Position numbers and translations under genes: made by a program
The notes under the pieces: model-generated
Database searches by the model: none
Told to the model about the DNA's origin: nothing
What the model saw: only the letters and a program-made list of their open reading frames with translations
DNA from: DASXQK01 sp963724385
GTDB taxonomy: Bacteria; Pseudomonadota; Alphaproteobacteria; Dongiales; Dongiaceae
Direction of reading: 5' to 3'
Length of the DNA stretch: 64,000 nt
Assembly (NCBI GenBank): GCA_963724385.1
Contig: CAVRUJ010000001.1
Span: 2,790,001-2,854,000, forward strand
Shown here: positions 1-8,741 of the stretch, in pieces
Numbering within the stretch: position 1 is the stretch's first letter
How the letters are laid out: each line of letters starts with the position of its first letter

Positions 1-413
1 TCAAGGCTCAGGACGCCAAGATCCGGATCGGCCTTGCCGATCCCATGGGCGCCGCGCTCTACAATTTCTATAGCCGCGGCGAGCTCAAGTCCGAGGGCAG
101 CTCCATCACCGAGGGGATCGGTCAGGGCCGCATCACCAAGAACATCGAGGGCGCTCCCGTCGACGTCGCCTACCAGATTCCGGATAGCGAGGCGCTGCCG
201 ATCATATTCGACCTCCTGAAGCACGAGGGCCTTTGCCTCGGCGGCTCTTCCGGCATCAACGTCGCCGGCGCCATCCGCCTGGCACGGGACCTGGGACCCG
301 GACACACGGTCGTGACCGTGCTTTGCGACAGCGGCACGCGCTATCAAAGCAAGCTGTTCAATCCCGCCTTCCTGAAATCGAAGAACCTGCCCGCGCCCGA
401 CTGGCTCGCATGA
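1..413 (+). CDS. cysK: Cysteine synthase (O-acetylserine sulfhydrylase), 3' part only
   Basis: PLP-dependent enzyme that makes L-cysteine from O-acetylserine and sulfide in the cytoplasm. Only the C-terminal 136 or so residues are present; the reading frame is open from base 3 at the left edge, so the PLP-lysine region lies outside. Visible family signatures are the ITEGIGQGR segment and the glycine/serine-rich CLGGSSGINVAGA loop that binds the cofactor phosphate. The C-terminus with CDSGTRYQSKLFN is typical of the CysK/CysM fold. The stop codon overlaps the start of the next gene (ATGA), so the two are probably translationally coupled. A cystathionine beta-synthase-like member of the same fold cannot be excluded from this fragment alone. 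Confidence 0.88.
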   Translation, partial: KAQDAKIRIGLADPMGAALYNFYSRGELKSEGSSITEGIGQGRITKNIEGAPVDVAYQIPDSEALPIIFDLLKHEGLCLGGSSGINVAGAIRLARDLGPGHTVVTVLCDSGTRYQSKLFNPAFLKSKNLPAPDWLA

Positions 414-1471
414 AGCCCGACATCGCCATGAAGGGCGGCGGGTACTATTCGCTGGCCACCGTCGGCGCGAAGCATGTGATCGACAGCGCGATCCCGATGG
501 TGCTGGAAGCGATCGGGCGAATGCCGACCGGGCAGGGTCCCTTCGTCTTCGCCGATATGGGAACCGCGGATGGCGGCACATCGGTCGACCTCATCGCGGC
601 CATGATCGAAGCGATCCGCCGGCGTTGGCCCGGGCGCGAGATCGCCCTCTTCCATACCGACCAGCCGCGCAACGACTTCAATGCGCTGGTGGCGACCGTT
701 CATGGTCGGGCATTCGGCAACGGCGTTTTCCCGTTGATGTCAGCAACGTCGTTCTATCGTCAGATCCTGCCTTCGGGCAGCCTCGACCTCGGCTTCTCGG
801 CCACGGCCATGCATTGGCTCTCGGCCAAGCCCTGCGACATCACAGACCATGTCCAGGCGGTCGGCGCGAAGGGCGAGGAGTTGGCGGCCTTCGCCAGCCA
901 GGGCAATGCCGACTGGCAGACGATCCTGCTGGCCCGCGCGCGCGAGCTCAAGCCCGGCGGGCGCCTTGTGCTGGCCAACTTCTGCCGCGACGAGCAAGGC
1001 CGCTATCTCGGCCACACGGGCGGGGTCGACATGTTCGACAGCTTCAACCGGATCTGGCGCGAATTCCTGGCCGCGGGCGAAATCCAAGAGCGCGAGTATC
1101 GGGCCATGACCTTGCCCCAGTACTACAAAAGCCTGCCCGAGTTCACGGGGCCGCTGACCGATCCGGGCCATCCGGTGCACGCCGCCGGCCTCCGCCTCGA
1201 ACGAGCCGAGACGCGCATCGTCCCCTGCCCCTTCGCCGCCGATTTCGCCCGCCACGGCGACGCGGCCAAATTCGCCAAGGCCTATATCCCCACCTTGCGT
1301 TCCTGGACTGAAAGCACCTTCTATGCCGCACTCGATCCGGCCCGGCCCGCGGCTGCGCGCCAGGCCATCATCGATCGATACTATGCATGCTATGAGGCCG
1401 GCGTGCGAGCAAACCCAAGCGGTCATGGCATGGACTACGTACACGCCTATTTGACCATTGTCCGCATTTGA
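410..1471 (+). CDS. SABATH-like SAM-dependent carboxyl methyltransferase
   Basis: 353-residue protein resembling the SABATH (salicylate/benzoic acid/theobromine, Methyltransf_7) family, which methylates carboxyl groups of small acids using S-adenosylmethionine. What is seen: an N-terminal MKGGGYYS segment corresponding to the SAM/substrate loop, a motif I of the form ADMGTADGGTS near residues 46-56 (plant enzymes have ADLGCSSGPN), and an SATAMHWLS segment matching the family's substrate-pocket S-x-x-x-x-WLS. The ATG at 410 was chosen because it overlaps the cysK stop as ATGA and starts just before the conserved N-terminus; the frame is open further upstream but only as a shadow of cysK. The substrate is unknown. 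Neighbours are sulfur-metabolism genes. Bacterial members exist but are much rarer than plant ones. Confidence 0.8.
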   Translation: MKPDIAMKGGGYYSLATVGAKHVIDSAIPMVLEAIGRMPTGQGPFVFADMGTADGGTSVDLIAAMIEAIRRRWPGREIALFHTDQPRNDFNALVATVHGRAFGNGVFPLMSATSFYRQILPSGSLDLGFSATAMHWLSAKPCDITDHVQAVGAKGEELAAFASQGNADWQTILLARARELKPGGRLVLANFCRDEQGRYLGHTGGVDMFDSFNRIWREFLAAGEIQEREYRAMTLPQYYKSLPEFTGPLTDPGHPVHAAGLRLERAETRIVPCPFAADFARHGDAAKFAKAYIPTLRSWTESTFYAALDPARPAAARQAIIDRYYACYEAGVRANPSGHGMDYVHAYLTIVRI

Positions 1472-1544
1472 CGCCGAGGCCCTCGCCTGGACCCCCGTCC
1501 GCGAGGCGGATAGCATCCCCTTCCCTTTGGCCCGAGTGACGCCC

Positions 1545-2255
1545 ATGCAACTCGTGTTTCGCGAAGACGCCTATGCCCGCACTTGCGATGCCACCGTAAC
1601 CCAGGTGGACGAGCGCGGCATTCGCCTGGATCGCACCGTCTTCTATCCGACCGGCGGCGGACAACCGGGGGACACTGGCCTGCTCCGCCTTGCTGATGGA
1701 AGCGAGATCGCCATCGCCGACACACTGAAGGGTGCGACCCCCGACGAGATCGTTCACGTGCCGGCACAGCGCGCTCTTGGGGCTCCCGTAGGCGCCAAGG
1801 TGACTGCGGAGATCGACTGGCCCCGGCGGCACCGGCTGATGCGCATGCATACCTGCCTGCATCTTCTGTCGGCGGTCATTCCCGGCGACGTTACCGGCGG
1901 GCAGGTGGGCGACGGCAAGGGACGCCTCGATTTCAACCTGCCAGAGGCGAAGCTGGACAAGGCCCGGATCGAATCCGAGCTCAACAGGCTCATCAACGAG
2001 GATCATCCGGTGCGGGCCCGCTGGATCACCGACGATGAGCTGGCGGCCAGGCCGGAGCTCGTCCGCACCATGGCGGTCAAACCACCCATCGGCCAGGGCC
2101 GCGTCCGACTGCTGGAAATCGAGGGAGTGGATCTGCAACCCTGCGGCGGCACCCACGTCGCGCGAACCGGCGAGATCGGCCCCGTCGAGGTGGTTAAGCT
2201 CGAGAGCAAGGGCAAGCAGAACCGGCGCGTCAATCTGGCTCTCAGGCAACCCTGA
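1545..2255 (+). CDS. AlaX-type alanyl-tRNA editing hydrolase
   Basis: Free-standing homologue (236 residues) of the editing domain of alanyl-tRNA synthetase, expected to hydrolyse mischarged Ser- or Gly-tRNA(Ala) in the cytoplasm. The four zinc ligands are visible: an HxxxH motif at residues 102-106 (HTCLH) and a CxxxH motif at 200-204 (CGGTH). The glycine-rich FYPTGGGQPGD loop near residues 26-36 marks the longer AlaX-II class with an N-terminal AlaRS-like subdomain. ATG 1545 gives the usual start (MQLVFREDAY). A TTG at 1458 would add 29 unconserved residues and overlap the previous gene. The stop shares one base with the next start (TGATG). Confidence 0.86.
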   Translation: MQLVFREDAYARTCDATVTQVDERGIRLDRTVFYPTGGGQPGDTGLLRLADGSEIAIADTLKGATPDEIVHVPAQRALGAPVGAKVTAEIDWPRRHRLMRMHTCLHLLSAVIPGDVTGGQVGDGKGRLDFNLPEAKLDKARIESELNRLINEDHPVRARWITDDELAARPELVRTMAVKPPIGQGRVRLLEIEGVDLQPCGGTHVARTGEIGPVEVVKLESKGKQNRRVNLALRQP

Positions 2256-3109
2256 TGACGGCCTACGTTCATCCCGAGAGCCTGGTCAGCACGGACTGGC
2301 TCGCCGCCAATCTCGACGCGCCCGACTTGCGGGTCGTCGACGCCACCTACTATCTGCCCATGCAGGGCAAAAGCGCGCGCGCCGAGTACGAGGCCCGGCA
2401 TATTCCCGGTGCACTCTTTTTCGACATCGATGAAATCGCCGACGAGACAAGCTCCCTGCCGCATATGCTCCCGAGCCCGGAAAAGTTCGCGGCCCGCATG
2501 CGCAAGCTCGGGATCGGCGACGGCAATCGCGTGGTCGTCTATGATTCGAACAATCTCATGGGTTCGGCCCGGGTCTGGTGGACGCTGCGCGTCTTCGGGC
2601 ACAAGGATTCGGCCGTGCTGGACGGCGGACTTGCCAAGTGGCTGGCCGAAGGCCGGCCGGTGAACGACGATCCGCCGCAGCCGCGCGAACGGCATTTCAC
2701 CGCCCGCCTCGACCACAGCCTCGTGCGAGACAAGGAGCAGATCCTGGCCAATCTCAAGAGCTGTCGCGAACAGGTCCTGGATGCCCGCTCCGCCGGCCGC
2801 TTCCATGCACGCGAACCGGAAGTCTGGCCCGGCCGGCGCAGCGGGCATATCCCCGGCTCCCTCAACCTGCCGTTTCTCGAACTCATCGACCCGACGGCCA
2901 AGACCCTGCTGCCGGCCGACCGGCTCCTGGCCAAATTCCAGGCCGCGGGGATCGACTTGGCCAAGCCCGTCGTCACCAGCTGCGGATCGGGGATCACGGC
3001 CGCGGTGCTGGCCTTCGCGCTGCACCTCGTGGGCCATCGCGATGTCGCGGTCTATGACGGTTCCTGGGCCGAATGGGGCCTGCCGGGAGACACTCCCGTC
3101 GAACCATGA
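2255..3109 (+). CDS. sseA: 3-mercaptopyruvate sulfurtransferase
   Basis: 284-residue tandem-rhodanese protein that moves sulfur from 3-mercaptopyruvate to thiol or cyanide acceptors in cysteine catabolism. Both rhodanese domains are seen: an inactive N-terminal one (residues about 10-130, with ARHIPGALFFDID) and a catalytic C-terminal one (about 160-280). The active-site loop reads CGSGITA with the nucleophilic Cys at 243; mercaptopyruvate sulfurtransferases have CGSGVTA, while true rhodaneses have a CRxGxx loop. The start overlaps the upstream stop and the end overlaps the next start by four bases (ATGA), placing it in a five-gene operon with cysK. Confidence 0.9.
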   Translation: MTAYVHPESLVSTDWLAANLDAPDLRVVDATYYLPMQGKSARAEYEARHIPGALFFDIDEIADETSSLPHMLPSPEKFAARMRKLGIGDGNRVVVYDSNNLMGSARVWWTLRVFGHKDSAVLDGGLAKWLAEGRPVNDDPPQPRERHFTARLDHSLVRDKEQILANLKSCREQVLDARSAGRFHAREPEVWPGRRSGHIPGSLNLPFLELIDPTAKTLLPADRLLAKFQAAGIDLAKPVVTSCGSGITAAVLAFALHLVGHRDVAVYDGSWAEWGLPGDTPVEP

Positions 3110-4101
3110 GTTTGGCCTTCCGCGCCTATCGCGATGCAGACTTCGACGCCGTAATCGCCCTCTGGCGGGCTTGCGATATCCTGCGGCCGCATCACGACCC
3201 GGCGCGCGAGGTCGCCTCCGTACGGGACGCAGCCAACGCCGAGCTCATCCTTGCCTTCGAGGGCGAGCGCCTCGTCGGCAGCGTCCAGGTCGGCCATGAC
3301 GGTCATCGGGCCTGGATGTATCGCTTGGCAGTCGATCCGGCCTCGCGCCGACGCGGCTGTGGCCGAGCCCTGGTCGCCCGGGCCGAGGACTGGGCCCTGG
3401 CCCGGCGCATGCCCAAGCTCATGCTCATGATCCGCGACGGCAACGAGGCGGTGGCCCGCTTCTATCGCCATCTGGGCTTCGCGGAAGAGCCGCGGATGGT
3501 GATGTCCAAGACCTTTGCCGCCGACGCCAAGCCTCACGCCGAGAGCGAGCTCCCGGTCGTGATCACCTATTTGGAGATGACCGAGCAACCCAGCCGGCCG
3601 ACCGTGCCTATGCCGGCCGGCCTCAAGCTCGCCCTCCTCAGGGTCGAGCGCCCAAGCATCGCGTTCTACCGCTTCCTTTACGACCAGGTGGGCGCCCCTT
3701 GGTTCTGGTATGAGCGCAAGCAGATGCCCGACGAGGCTCTGGGTGAAATCATTGCCGACCCCAAGGTCGACCTCTATGTGCCCTACGTCGCCGGCGCGCC
3801 CGCCGGCTATGTCGAGATCGACCGGCGTCCGGCACCCGACGTGAGCCTCGCTTACTTTGGCCTGATGCCGGGCTATTTCGGCCTCGGGCTCGGCTGGTAT
3901 CTGCTCAATTGGGCGATCGATGCCGCCTGGACCGCCACGCCCCGCCGGCTGATCGTCGACACTTGCACCCTCGACCATCCCCGCGCCTTGCAGACCTACC
4001 AGCAGGCAGGCTTCAGGGCATACCGGCAGGAGCGACGCTCGATCCTGGATCCTCGGCTGTCAGGAAGAACGCCCAGCCATTTCGAGCCCCGCCTGCCCTG
4101 A
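3106..4101 (+). CDS. Tandem GNAT acetyltransferase (two-domain)
   Basis: 331-residue protein with two GNAT-fold acetyltransferase domains. Residues 1 to about 140 look like YpeA: a VDPASRRRGCGRALV acetyl-CoA loop (R/Q-x-x-G-x-G/A) followed by ARFYRHLGF. Residues about 175-310 form a second domain with the FYRFLYDQVG...WFWYERKQM start of a separate GNAT subfamily and LDHPRALQTYQQAGF near its end. Its acetyl-CoA loop (GYFGLGLGWYLL) is less canonical. These two types usually occur as separate proteins, so this looks like a fusion. ATG 3106 overlaps the sseA stop (ATGA). Substrates are unknown. Confidence 0.8.
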   Translation: MSLAFRAYRDADFDAVIALWRACDILRPHHDPAREVASVRDAANAELILAFEGERLVGSVQVGHDGHRAWMYRLAVDPASRRRGCGRALVARAEDWALARRMPKLMLMIRDGNEAVARFYRHLGFAEEPRMVMSKTFAADAKPHAESELPVVITYLEMTEQPSRPTVPMPAGLKLALLRVERPSIAFYRFLYDQVGAPWFWYERKQMPDEALGEIIADPKVDLYVPYVAGAPAGYVEIDRRPAPDVSLAYFGLMPGYFGLGLGWYLLNWAIDAAWTATPRRLIVDTCTLDHPRALQTYQQAGFRAYRQERRSILDPRLSGRTPSHFEPRLP

Positions 4102-4322
4102 AGCGAACCCCCGCCGCGTGGCGTCCGCGGTGGTCAATGGCAAGGCAGACCGTTTTTCCGCCGATGGCAAAGTTACGTGGCGAGAGCGGGAGCGACGGCG
4201 AATCCTCGACCAATTCCAAGACCCGCCCGCGCTCCTATGCAACTTTCGGAGATTACCGGAGCCGCGGTCTTACCCGCGCGAAGGGGAAACCGGGGCCCTC
4301 CATTAACCCTCCATCAACCCCG

Positions 4323-4352
4323 TTGCGGCCTGGCCGAATACCGCACTAGAGT
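4323..4352 (+). promoter_or_regulatory. Candidate sigma-70 promoter for the liv operon
   Basis: TTGCGG (4323-4328) and TAGAGT (4347-4352) are separated by 18 bp and match four of six bases each in the -35 and -10 consensus. Transcription from here would give a leader of about 130 bases before the ATG at 4490. Found by eye only. Confidence 0.4.
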
Positions 4353-4407
4353 GGCGCAACTGCGGCCGGATGCGCGTGAGCCGTTAGAACCGCGGCTCGC
4401 GCAGGAC

Positions 4408-4437
4408 GCCTGTCGAGGGGGGCAACTCCCCGCAGGC
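4408..4437 (+). promoter_or_regulatory. Hairpin in the liv leader
   Basis: GCCTG (4408-4412) pairs with CAGGC (4433-4437), and inside it a GGGG run pairs with CCCC (4428-4431), with a small loop. There is no U-tract after it, so it is not a standard terminator. It could be a leader structure or simply a stable GC hairpin. Confidence 0.35.
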
Positions 4438-4489
4438 ATCCGCCGACAGCCGGCGGCAAGCAACCGCGCAACACAGGGAGAACGCCAAT

Positions 4490-5743
4490 ATGCAACGCCG
4501 AAAATTACTTACCACCGCCTTGGGGGTGGGCGCCGTAGCCGCCCTGGCAACGATTGCGGGCCTCTCTCCGGCCCAGGCGCAGGACAAAACGGTAACCATC
4601 GGCATCGAGCTGCCGCTGACGGGCGCGGACGCCGATTCCGCGACCCGCATCAAGAACGGTGCGCTGATGGGGATTGACGACGTGAATGCCGCGGGCGGCG
4701 CCGGCGGCTACAAGCTGCAAGCTTCCGTTCTCGACAGCGGCACCTCGACGGCTGGCCAGTATGACCCGGCCCAGGCGGCGACGAACGCGAAGAAGTTCGT
4801 TTCCGACCCGAGCGTGGTCGCCCTCGTCGGCCCGGAAATGAGCGGCGAAGGCAAGGCGATGACGCCGATCCTTTCGGCCGCCAACGTCGCGACCATTACG
4901 CCCTCCTCGACGAACCCGGACATCACCGATCCGAAGTTCGCCGCCCAATACAAGCCGAACGGCAAGGCGATCTATTTCCGTACGGTCACCACCGACGCAT
5001 ACCAGGGACCGAACATGGCCAATTACATGCGCGACACGCTGCATGTGAAGTCCGTGTACATCCTGGATGACTCCGGCGCCTACGGCGTCGGCATGTCCAA
5101 TCTGTTCGAGGCCCAGGCCAAGAAGATCGGCATGAACGTCATGGGTCACGATCAGCTCGACCCGAAGGAAGCCGACTACACGACGGTGCTGACCAAGATC
5201 AAGGGCCTCAGCCCCGACGCCGTTTACTACGGCGGCGTCGCGCAAGCCGGCGTCAAGGTGGCCAAGCAGCTCTATGACATCGCTCCGAACATCATCAAGT
5301 GCGGCGGCGACGGCATGGTGGACGGCGGCATTCTCTCGGGCGTCGGGTTCCCGGCGATCGAGGGCTGGTATGTGACTCAGGCCTCGCCCCACGTGATGGA
5401 CGATGCCTCGATGTCGGACTGGGTAGGCAGATACACCAAGGCCTACAACATGACGCCGAGCGACTATGCGATCACCGGCTATGATGCCGTCCTGGTCATC
5501 GCCGACGCCATCAAGCGCGTGGCCGCTAGCGGGCAGCCCGTCAACCACGACACCGTCCGCGACGCGATCCAGTCGACGAGCCTCAATGGGCTCCAGGGCC
5601 CGATCTCGTTCGACGAGAACGGCGACATCGTCAACAAGGTGATCAGCGTTTTCCAGATCCATCATGACCCCGCCTCGGCGGAGGACAACGTCCAGCACCA
5701 GTACAAGTACATCGGCGTAGCGCCGGAAGCGCCGGCGAGCTGA
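4490..5743 (+). CDS. livJ: Branched-chain amino acid-type ABC transporter substrate-binding protein
   Basis: 417-residue periplasmic binding protein of the Leu/Ile/Val (peripla_BP_6) family. It starts with a signal peptide of about 30 residues (MQRRKLLTTALG...PAQAQ) that carries an RR pair and could be Sec or Tat dependent. The mature part begins with VTIGIELPLTGADADS, the usual first strand of the lobe, and continues through VVALVGPEMSGEGKAM and TPSSTNPDIT, segments that contact ligand in this family. It is the first gene of a complete transporter operon. The ligand cannot be read from the sequence: these proteins also bind amides, urea or aromatic acids, so the name livJ is family-level. 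Confidence 0.85.
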   Translation: MQRRKLLTTALGVGAVAALATIAGLSPAQAQDKTVTIGIELPLTGADADSATRIKNGALMGIDDVNAAGGAGGYKLQASVLDSGTSTAGQYDPAQAATNAKKFVSDPSVVALVGPEMSGEGKAMTPILSAANVATITPSSTNPDITDPKFAAQYKPNGKAIYFRTVTTDAYQGPNMANYMRDTLHVKSVYILDDSGAYGVGMSNLFEAQAKKIGMNVMGHDQLDPKEADYTTVLTKIKGLSPDAVYYGGVAQAGVKVAKQLYDIAPNIIKCGGDGMVDGGILSGVGFPAIEGWYVTQASPHVMDDASMSDWVGRYTKAYNMTPSDYAITGYDAVLVIADAIKRVAASGQPVNHDTVRDAIQSTSLNGLQGPISFDENGDIVNKVISVFQIHHDPASAEDNVQHQYKYIGVAPEAPAS

Positions 5744-5776
5744 GGAGAGAAACGAAATAGACGGGGTCTAAAGTCC

Positions 5777-6706
5777 GTGTCTTATTCGGATGTCCTGCTT
5801 CAGCAGGTCATTAACGGGGTGAGCCTGGGCGCGATGTACGCACTCCTCGCGCTCGGGTTCACCATGGTTTACGGCATCATCGAGCTCATCAATTTCGCCC
5901 ACTTCAATATCTTCATGGTGGGCTCGTTCTTTGCCATGTGGGTCCTCAAGCTGACGGGTCTGATCGGCCAGCGGGTCATTCTCACGGGCTTTCCTCTCGT
6001 GGGCGTGCTCCTGCTGGCCCTCGTCGGCGTGATGCTATTTTGCGGCGTCCTGGGGGTCGTGATCGAGCGCACCATGCTGCGCCCGCTCCGCAACGTGCCG
6101 GGCACCGCGGCGATGATCACGACGATCGGTGTCTCTTACATCCTGTTCAACGTCATCCTGCTAACGCAGGGAGCGGCGGCCCTCAATTACCCCAATCCGA
6201 TGCCGAACGTCTTCTGGAAGATCGCCGGCGCGACCTTGCATCTGCGCGAGATCCTGGTCTGGGCCATCGCCCTGCTGCTGATGGTCGGCCTCAACGTCTT
6301 CGTGCGGCGCACGCGCATGGGAAAGGCCATGCAGGCAACGGCCCAGGACCAAGAGGCGGCCCGGATGATGGGCATCGAGGTCGATTCGGTCGTGATGCTC
6401 ACGTTCTTCCTCGGCTCCGCGCTGGCGGGTGCGGCAGGGCTGATCTTCGGCCTCTACTACAACTTCACGAGCTACGTCGTCGGCTACACGGCGGGGCTTC
6501 GAGCCTTCACGGCCGCCGTGCTCGGCGGTATCGGCAGCATCCCCGGCGCGATGCTGGGCGGCGTTCTGATCGGGCTCATCGAGTCTCTCGGCGGGCAACT
6601 GATAGCGACGCGCTGGACCAACGTCATCATCTTCACGATCCTGATCCTGGTGCTCGTGTTCCGGCCCAGCGGCTTGTTGGGTCGCCTCGTGCCGCGCAAG
6701 TCTTGA
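5777..6706 (+). CDS. livH: Branched-chain amino acid-type ABC transporter permease LivH
   Basis: 309-residue inner-membrane permease with about eight hydrophobic segments. The N-terminus QQVINGVSLGAMYALLALG and the following FTMVYGIIELINFAH are hallmarks of LivH. The C-terminal part has the GGIGSIPGAMLGG coupling-helix region found in this permease class. The start is a GTG at 5777, 33 bases after the binding-protein stop; it gives the conserved first residues directly. The stop is followed ten bases later by the start of the fused LivM-LivG gene. Confidence 0.9.
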   Translation: MSYSDVLLQQVINGVSLGAMYALLALGFTMVYGIIELINFAHFNIFMVGSFFAMWVLKLTGLIGQRVILTGFPLVGVLLLALVGVMLFCGVLGVVIERTMLRPLRNVPGTAAMITTIGVSYILFNVILLTQGAAALNYPNPMPNVFWKIAGATLHLREILVWAIALLLMVGLNVFVRRTRMGKAMQATAQDQEAARMMGIEVDSVVMLTFFLGSALAGAAGLIFGLYYNFTSYVVGYTAGLRAFTAAVLGGIGSIPGAMLGGVLIGLIESLGGQLIATRWTNVIIFTILILVLVFRPSGLLGRLVPRKS

Positions 6707-6716
6707 GGACGGCTGC

Positions 6717-8741
6717 TTGACCCAATCCCTGGGCCAGAAAGCGGAGGTGGGCGGCGCAACGGGATCGATGCTGCGCCGCATTCCCGCCGATCGCCGCCGC
6801 AAGGCGATCGTGGTACTCGTCGCAATCGCCCTCATGTTCCTGCCGCTGATCGATCGCAACGGCGGCGACATCGACGCGGCGGCCAATGCCTGCGCCTTCG
6901 CGGTGTTGGCCCTCGGCCTCAACATCGTCGTCGGGTTTGCCGGCCTGCTCGACCTGGGATACGCCGCCTTTTTCGCCATCGGCGCGTATACCTACGGCAT
7001 CCTGTCCTCCTGGCAGGTGCAGCCGATGTGGTCGGATTTCTGGGGGCCATTCCAGTGGCTGGGCCTGGTCGCGCGCATCCATGCCGACGGCGTGCCCAAC
7101 GTCGTGCATTTCACGGTTTCGTTCTGGCTTGCCATGCCGATTTGCGGCCTCGTCGCCGCCTTCTTCGGTGCGCTATTCGGGGCCCCCACCTTGCGTCTGC
7201 GCGGCGACTACCTGGCGATCGTGACCTTGGGCTTCGGCGAGATCGTGCCGATCGTCGCCCGCAACACGCCCTACCTCACCAACGGCGCGATCGGACTCAA
7301 TGGCGCCGCCGCGCCCAAGATTTTCGGTTACTCCTTCGGGGTCGATTCCAACCCGTACTACTATCTCGGCTTGCTGATGATCGCGGTGCTGATCTTCGTC
7401 AGCTTCCGCCTGCAGAACTCCCGGGTGGGACGCGCCTGGGTCGCCATCCGCGAGGACGAGATCGCGGCTGGAGCCATGGGCATCAACCGGACCCATCTGA
7501 AGCTGCTGGCCTTTGCTATCGGCGCCGCCTTCGCCGGCATGACTGGCGCCTTCTACGTGGCCAAGCTGGGGACGGCGACACCGGACATGTTCATGTTCCC
7601 GGTGTCGGTGATGATCCTGGTCATGGTCGTCCTCGGCGGCATGGGCAGCGTCTATGGCGTGGTGCTGGCCGCGATCATTCTCCAGTTGCTGCAATCCTGG
7701 TTCCTTCAGGATCTGACAAGCTGGGCGCACATGCTGGGCCACGCCATCAGTGTCGCCTGGCTCCAGAAGGTCGATCTCGTCCAATCCATTGAGCTCATTT
7801 TCGGGATCATCCTGGTTTCGATGATGCTCTTCCGCCGCCAGGGCCTGATCCCGGCGGTACGGGCCACGCCGGCCCTCAGCCTCGAGCAGCAAACGGCCCA
7901 TGCCGGGCGCGGCGGCTTCGCCGTGCCGATCCGCGGCATCGAAGCCACCAAAGTCGAACCGAAGCGAGCGATGCTGGAAACGCGGAAACTCACGCGAAGA
8001 TATGGCGGCATCATCGCAGTCAAGGATCTGGACATCGTCGTCGAAAGCAACACCATCGTGGCCCTCATCGGGCCCAACGGGTCGGGCAAGACGACCACAT
8101 TCAACCTGATCACCGGCATGGACGAGCCTTCCTCAGGCAAGATCCTGCTGCTCGACCAGGACATCACGGGACTGCCCGCCCACAAGATCACCGAGCGCGG
8201 CATCGCCCGCACGTTCCAGAATTTGCGCCTGTTCGCCAACATGACCGTGCTGGAGAACATCCTGGTCGCCATGCACTCGCGCACGACGACGGGACCGCTA
8301 GGAGCCGTGTTGCGCACGCAGCAAAGCCGGACCGAGGAAAAGGATGCCAAGGAGCGCGCCATCGAGATCATCGAGGCCTTCGGCAATCGGCTGCTGCCGC
8401 GCACCAACCAGCTGGTCAAGGAACTCTCCTATGCCAATCGCCGGCGGGTCGAAATCGCGCGGGCTCTGGCGTCGCGCCCGAAAGTGCTCCTGCTCGACGA
8501 GCCGACGGCCGGCATGAATCCCATGGAAACCCTGGAACTGGCCGACCAGATACGAAGCCTGCGCGGCATGGGGCTGACCGTCTTCCTCATCGAGCACAAG
8601 CTGAACGTGGTCAACGACCTCGCCGACAAGATCATCGTGCTGGACCACGGCGAGAAGATCGCCGAAGGCTCCGCCGAAGAAGTGCACAGCAATCCCCAGG
8701 TGCTGGAGGCCTATCTCGGGCGAAAGGCCGCGCATGCTTGA
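6717..8741 (+). CDS. livM-livG: LivM permease fused to LivG ATPase
   Basis: A 674-residue polypeptide that joins two normally separate ABC subunits. Residues about 20-390 are the second permease LivM (ANACAFAVLALGLNIVVGFAGL, GGMGSVYGVVLAA coupling region). Residues 419-674 are a full LivG ATPase: Walker A GPNGSGKTT at about 452, Q-loop in FQNLRLF, signature LSYANRRRVEIARAL and Walker B LLLDEPTAG. A linker of about 30 residues joins them. The start is a TTG at 6717. An in-frame ATG at 7971 begins the LivG part exactly, so a separate LivG product from an internal start is possible. No stop or frameshift separates the halves. Confidence 0.88.
   Translation: MTQSLGQKAEVGGATGSMLRRIPADRRRKAIVVLVAIALMFLPLIDRNGGDIDAAANACAFAVLALGLNIVVGFAGLLDLGYAAFFAIGAYTYGILSSWQVQPMWSDFWGPFQWLGLVARIHADGVPNVVHFTVSFWLAMPICGLVAAFFGALFGAPTLRLRGDYLAIVTLGFGEIVPIVARNTPYLTNGAIGLNGAAAPKIFGYSFGVDSNPYYYLGLLMIAVLIFVSFRLQNSRVGRAWVAIREDEIAAGAMGINRTHLKLLAFAIGAAFAGMTGAFYVAKLGTATPDMFMFPVSVMILVMVVLGGMGSVYGVVLAAIILQLLQSWFLQDLTSWAHMLGHAISVAWLQKVDLVQSIELIFGIILVSMMLFRRQGLIPAVRATPALSLEQQTAHAGRGGFAVPIRGIEATKVEPKRAMLETRKLTRRYGGIIAVKDLDIVVESNTIVALIGPNGSGKTTTFNLITGMDEPSSGKILLLDQDITGLPAHKITERGIARTFQNLRLFANMTVLENILVAMHSRTTTGPLGAVLRTQQSRTEEKDAKERAIEIIEAFGNRLLPRTNQLVKELSYANRRRVEIARALASRPKVLLLDEPTAGMNPMETLELADQIRSLRGMGLTVFLIEHKLNVVNDLADKIIVLDHGEKIAEGSAEEVHSNPQVLEAYLGRKAAHA

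Larger units (their letters stand above)
4102..4489. other. 388-bp intergenic space before the liv operon
   Basis: No gene is supported here. The short open frames crossing it have no recognisable start context or family features. It holds a candidate promoter at 4323-4352 and a GC hairpin at 4408-4437, both upstream of the substrate-binding protein gene. The first 150 bases look like ordinary non-coding sequence following the GNAT stop. Confidence 0.6.
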
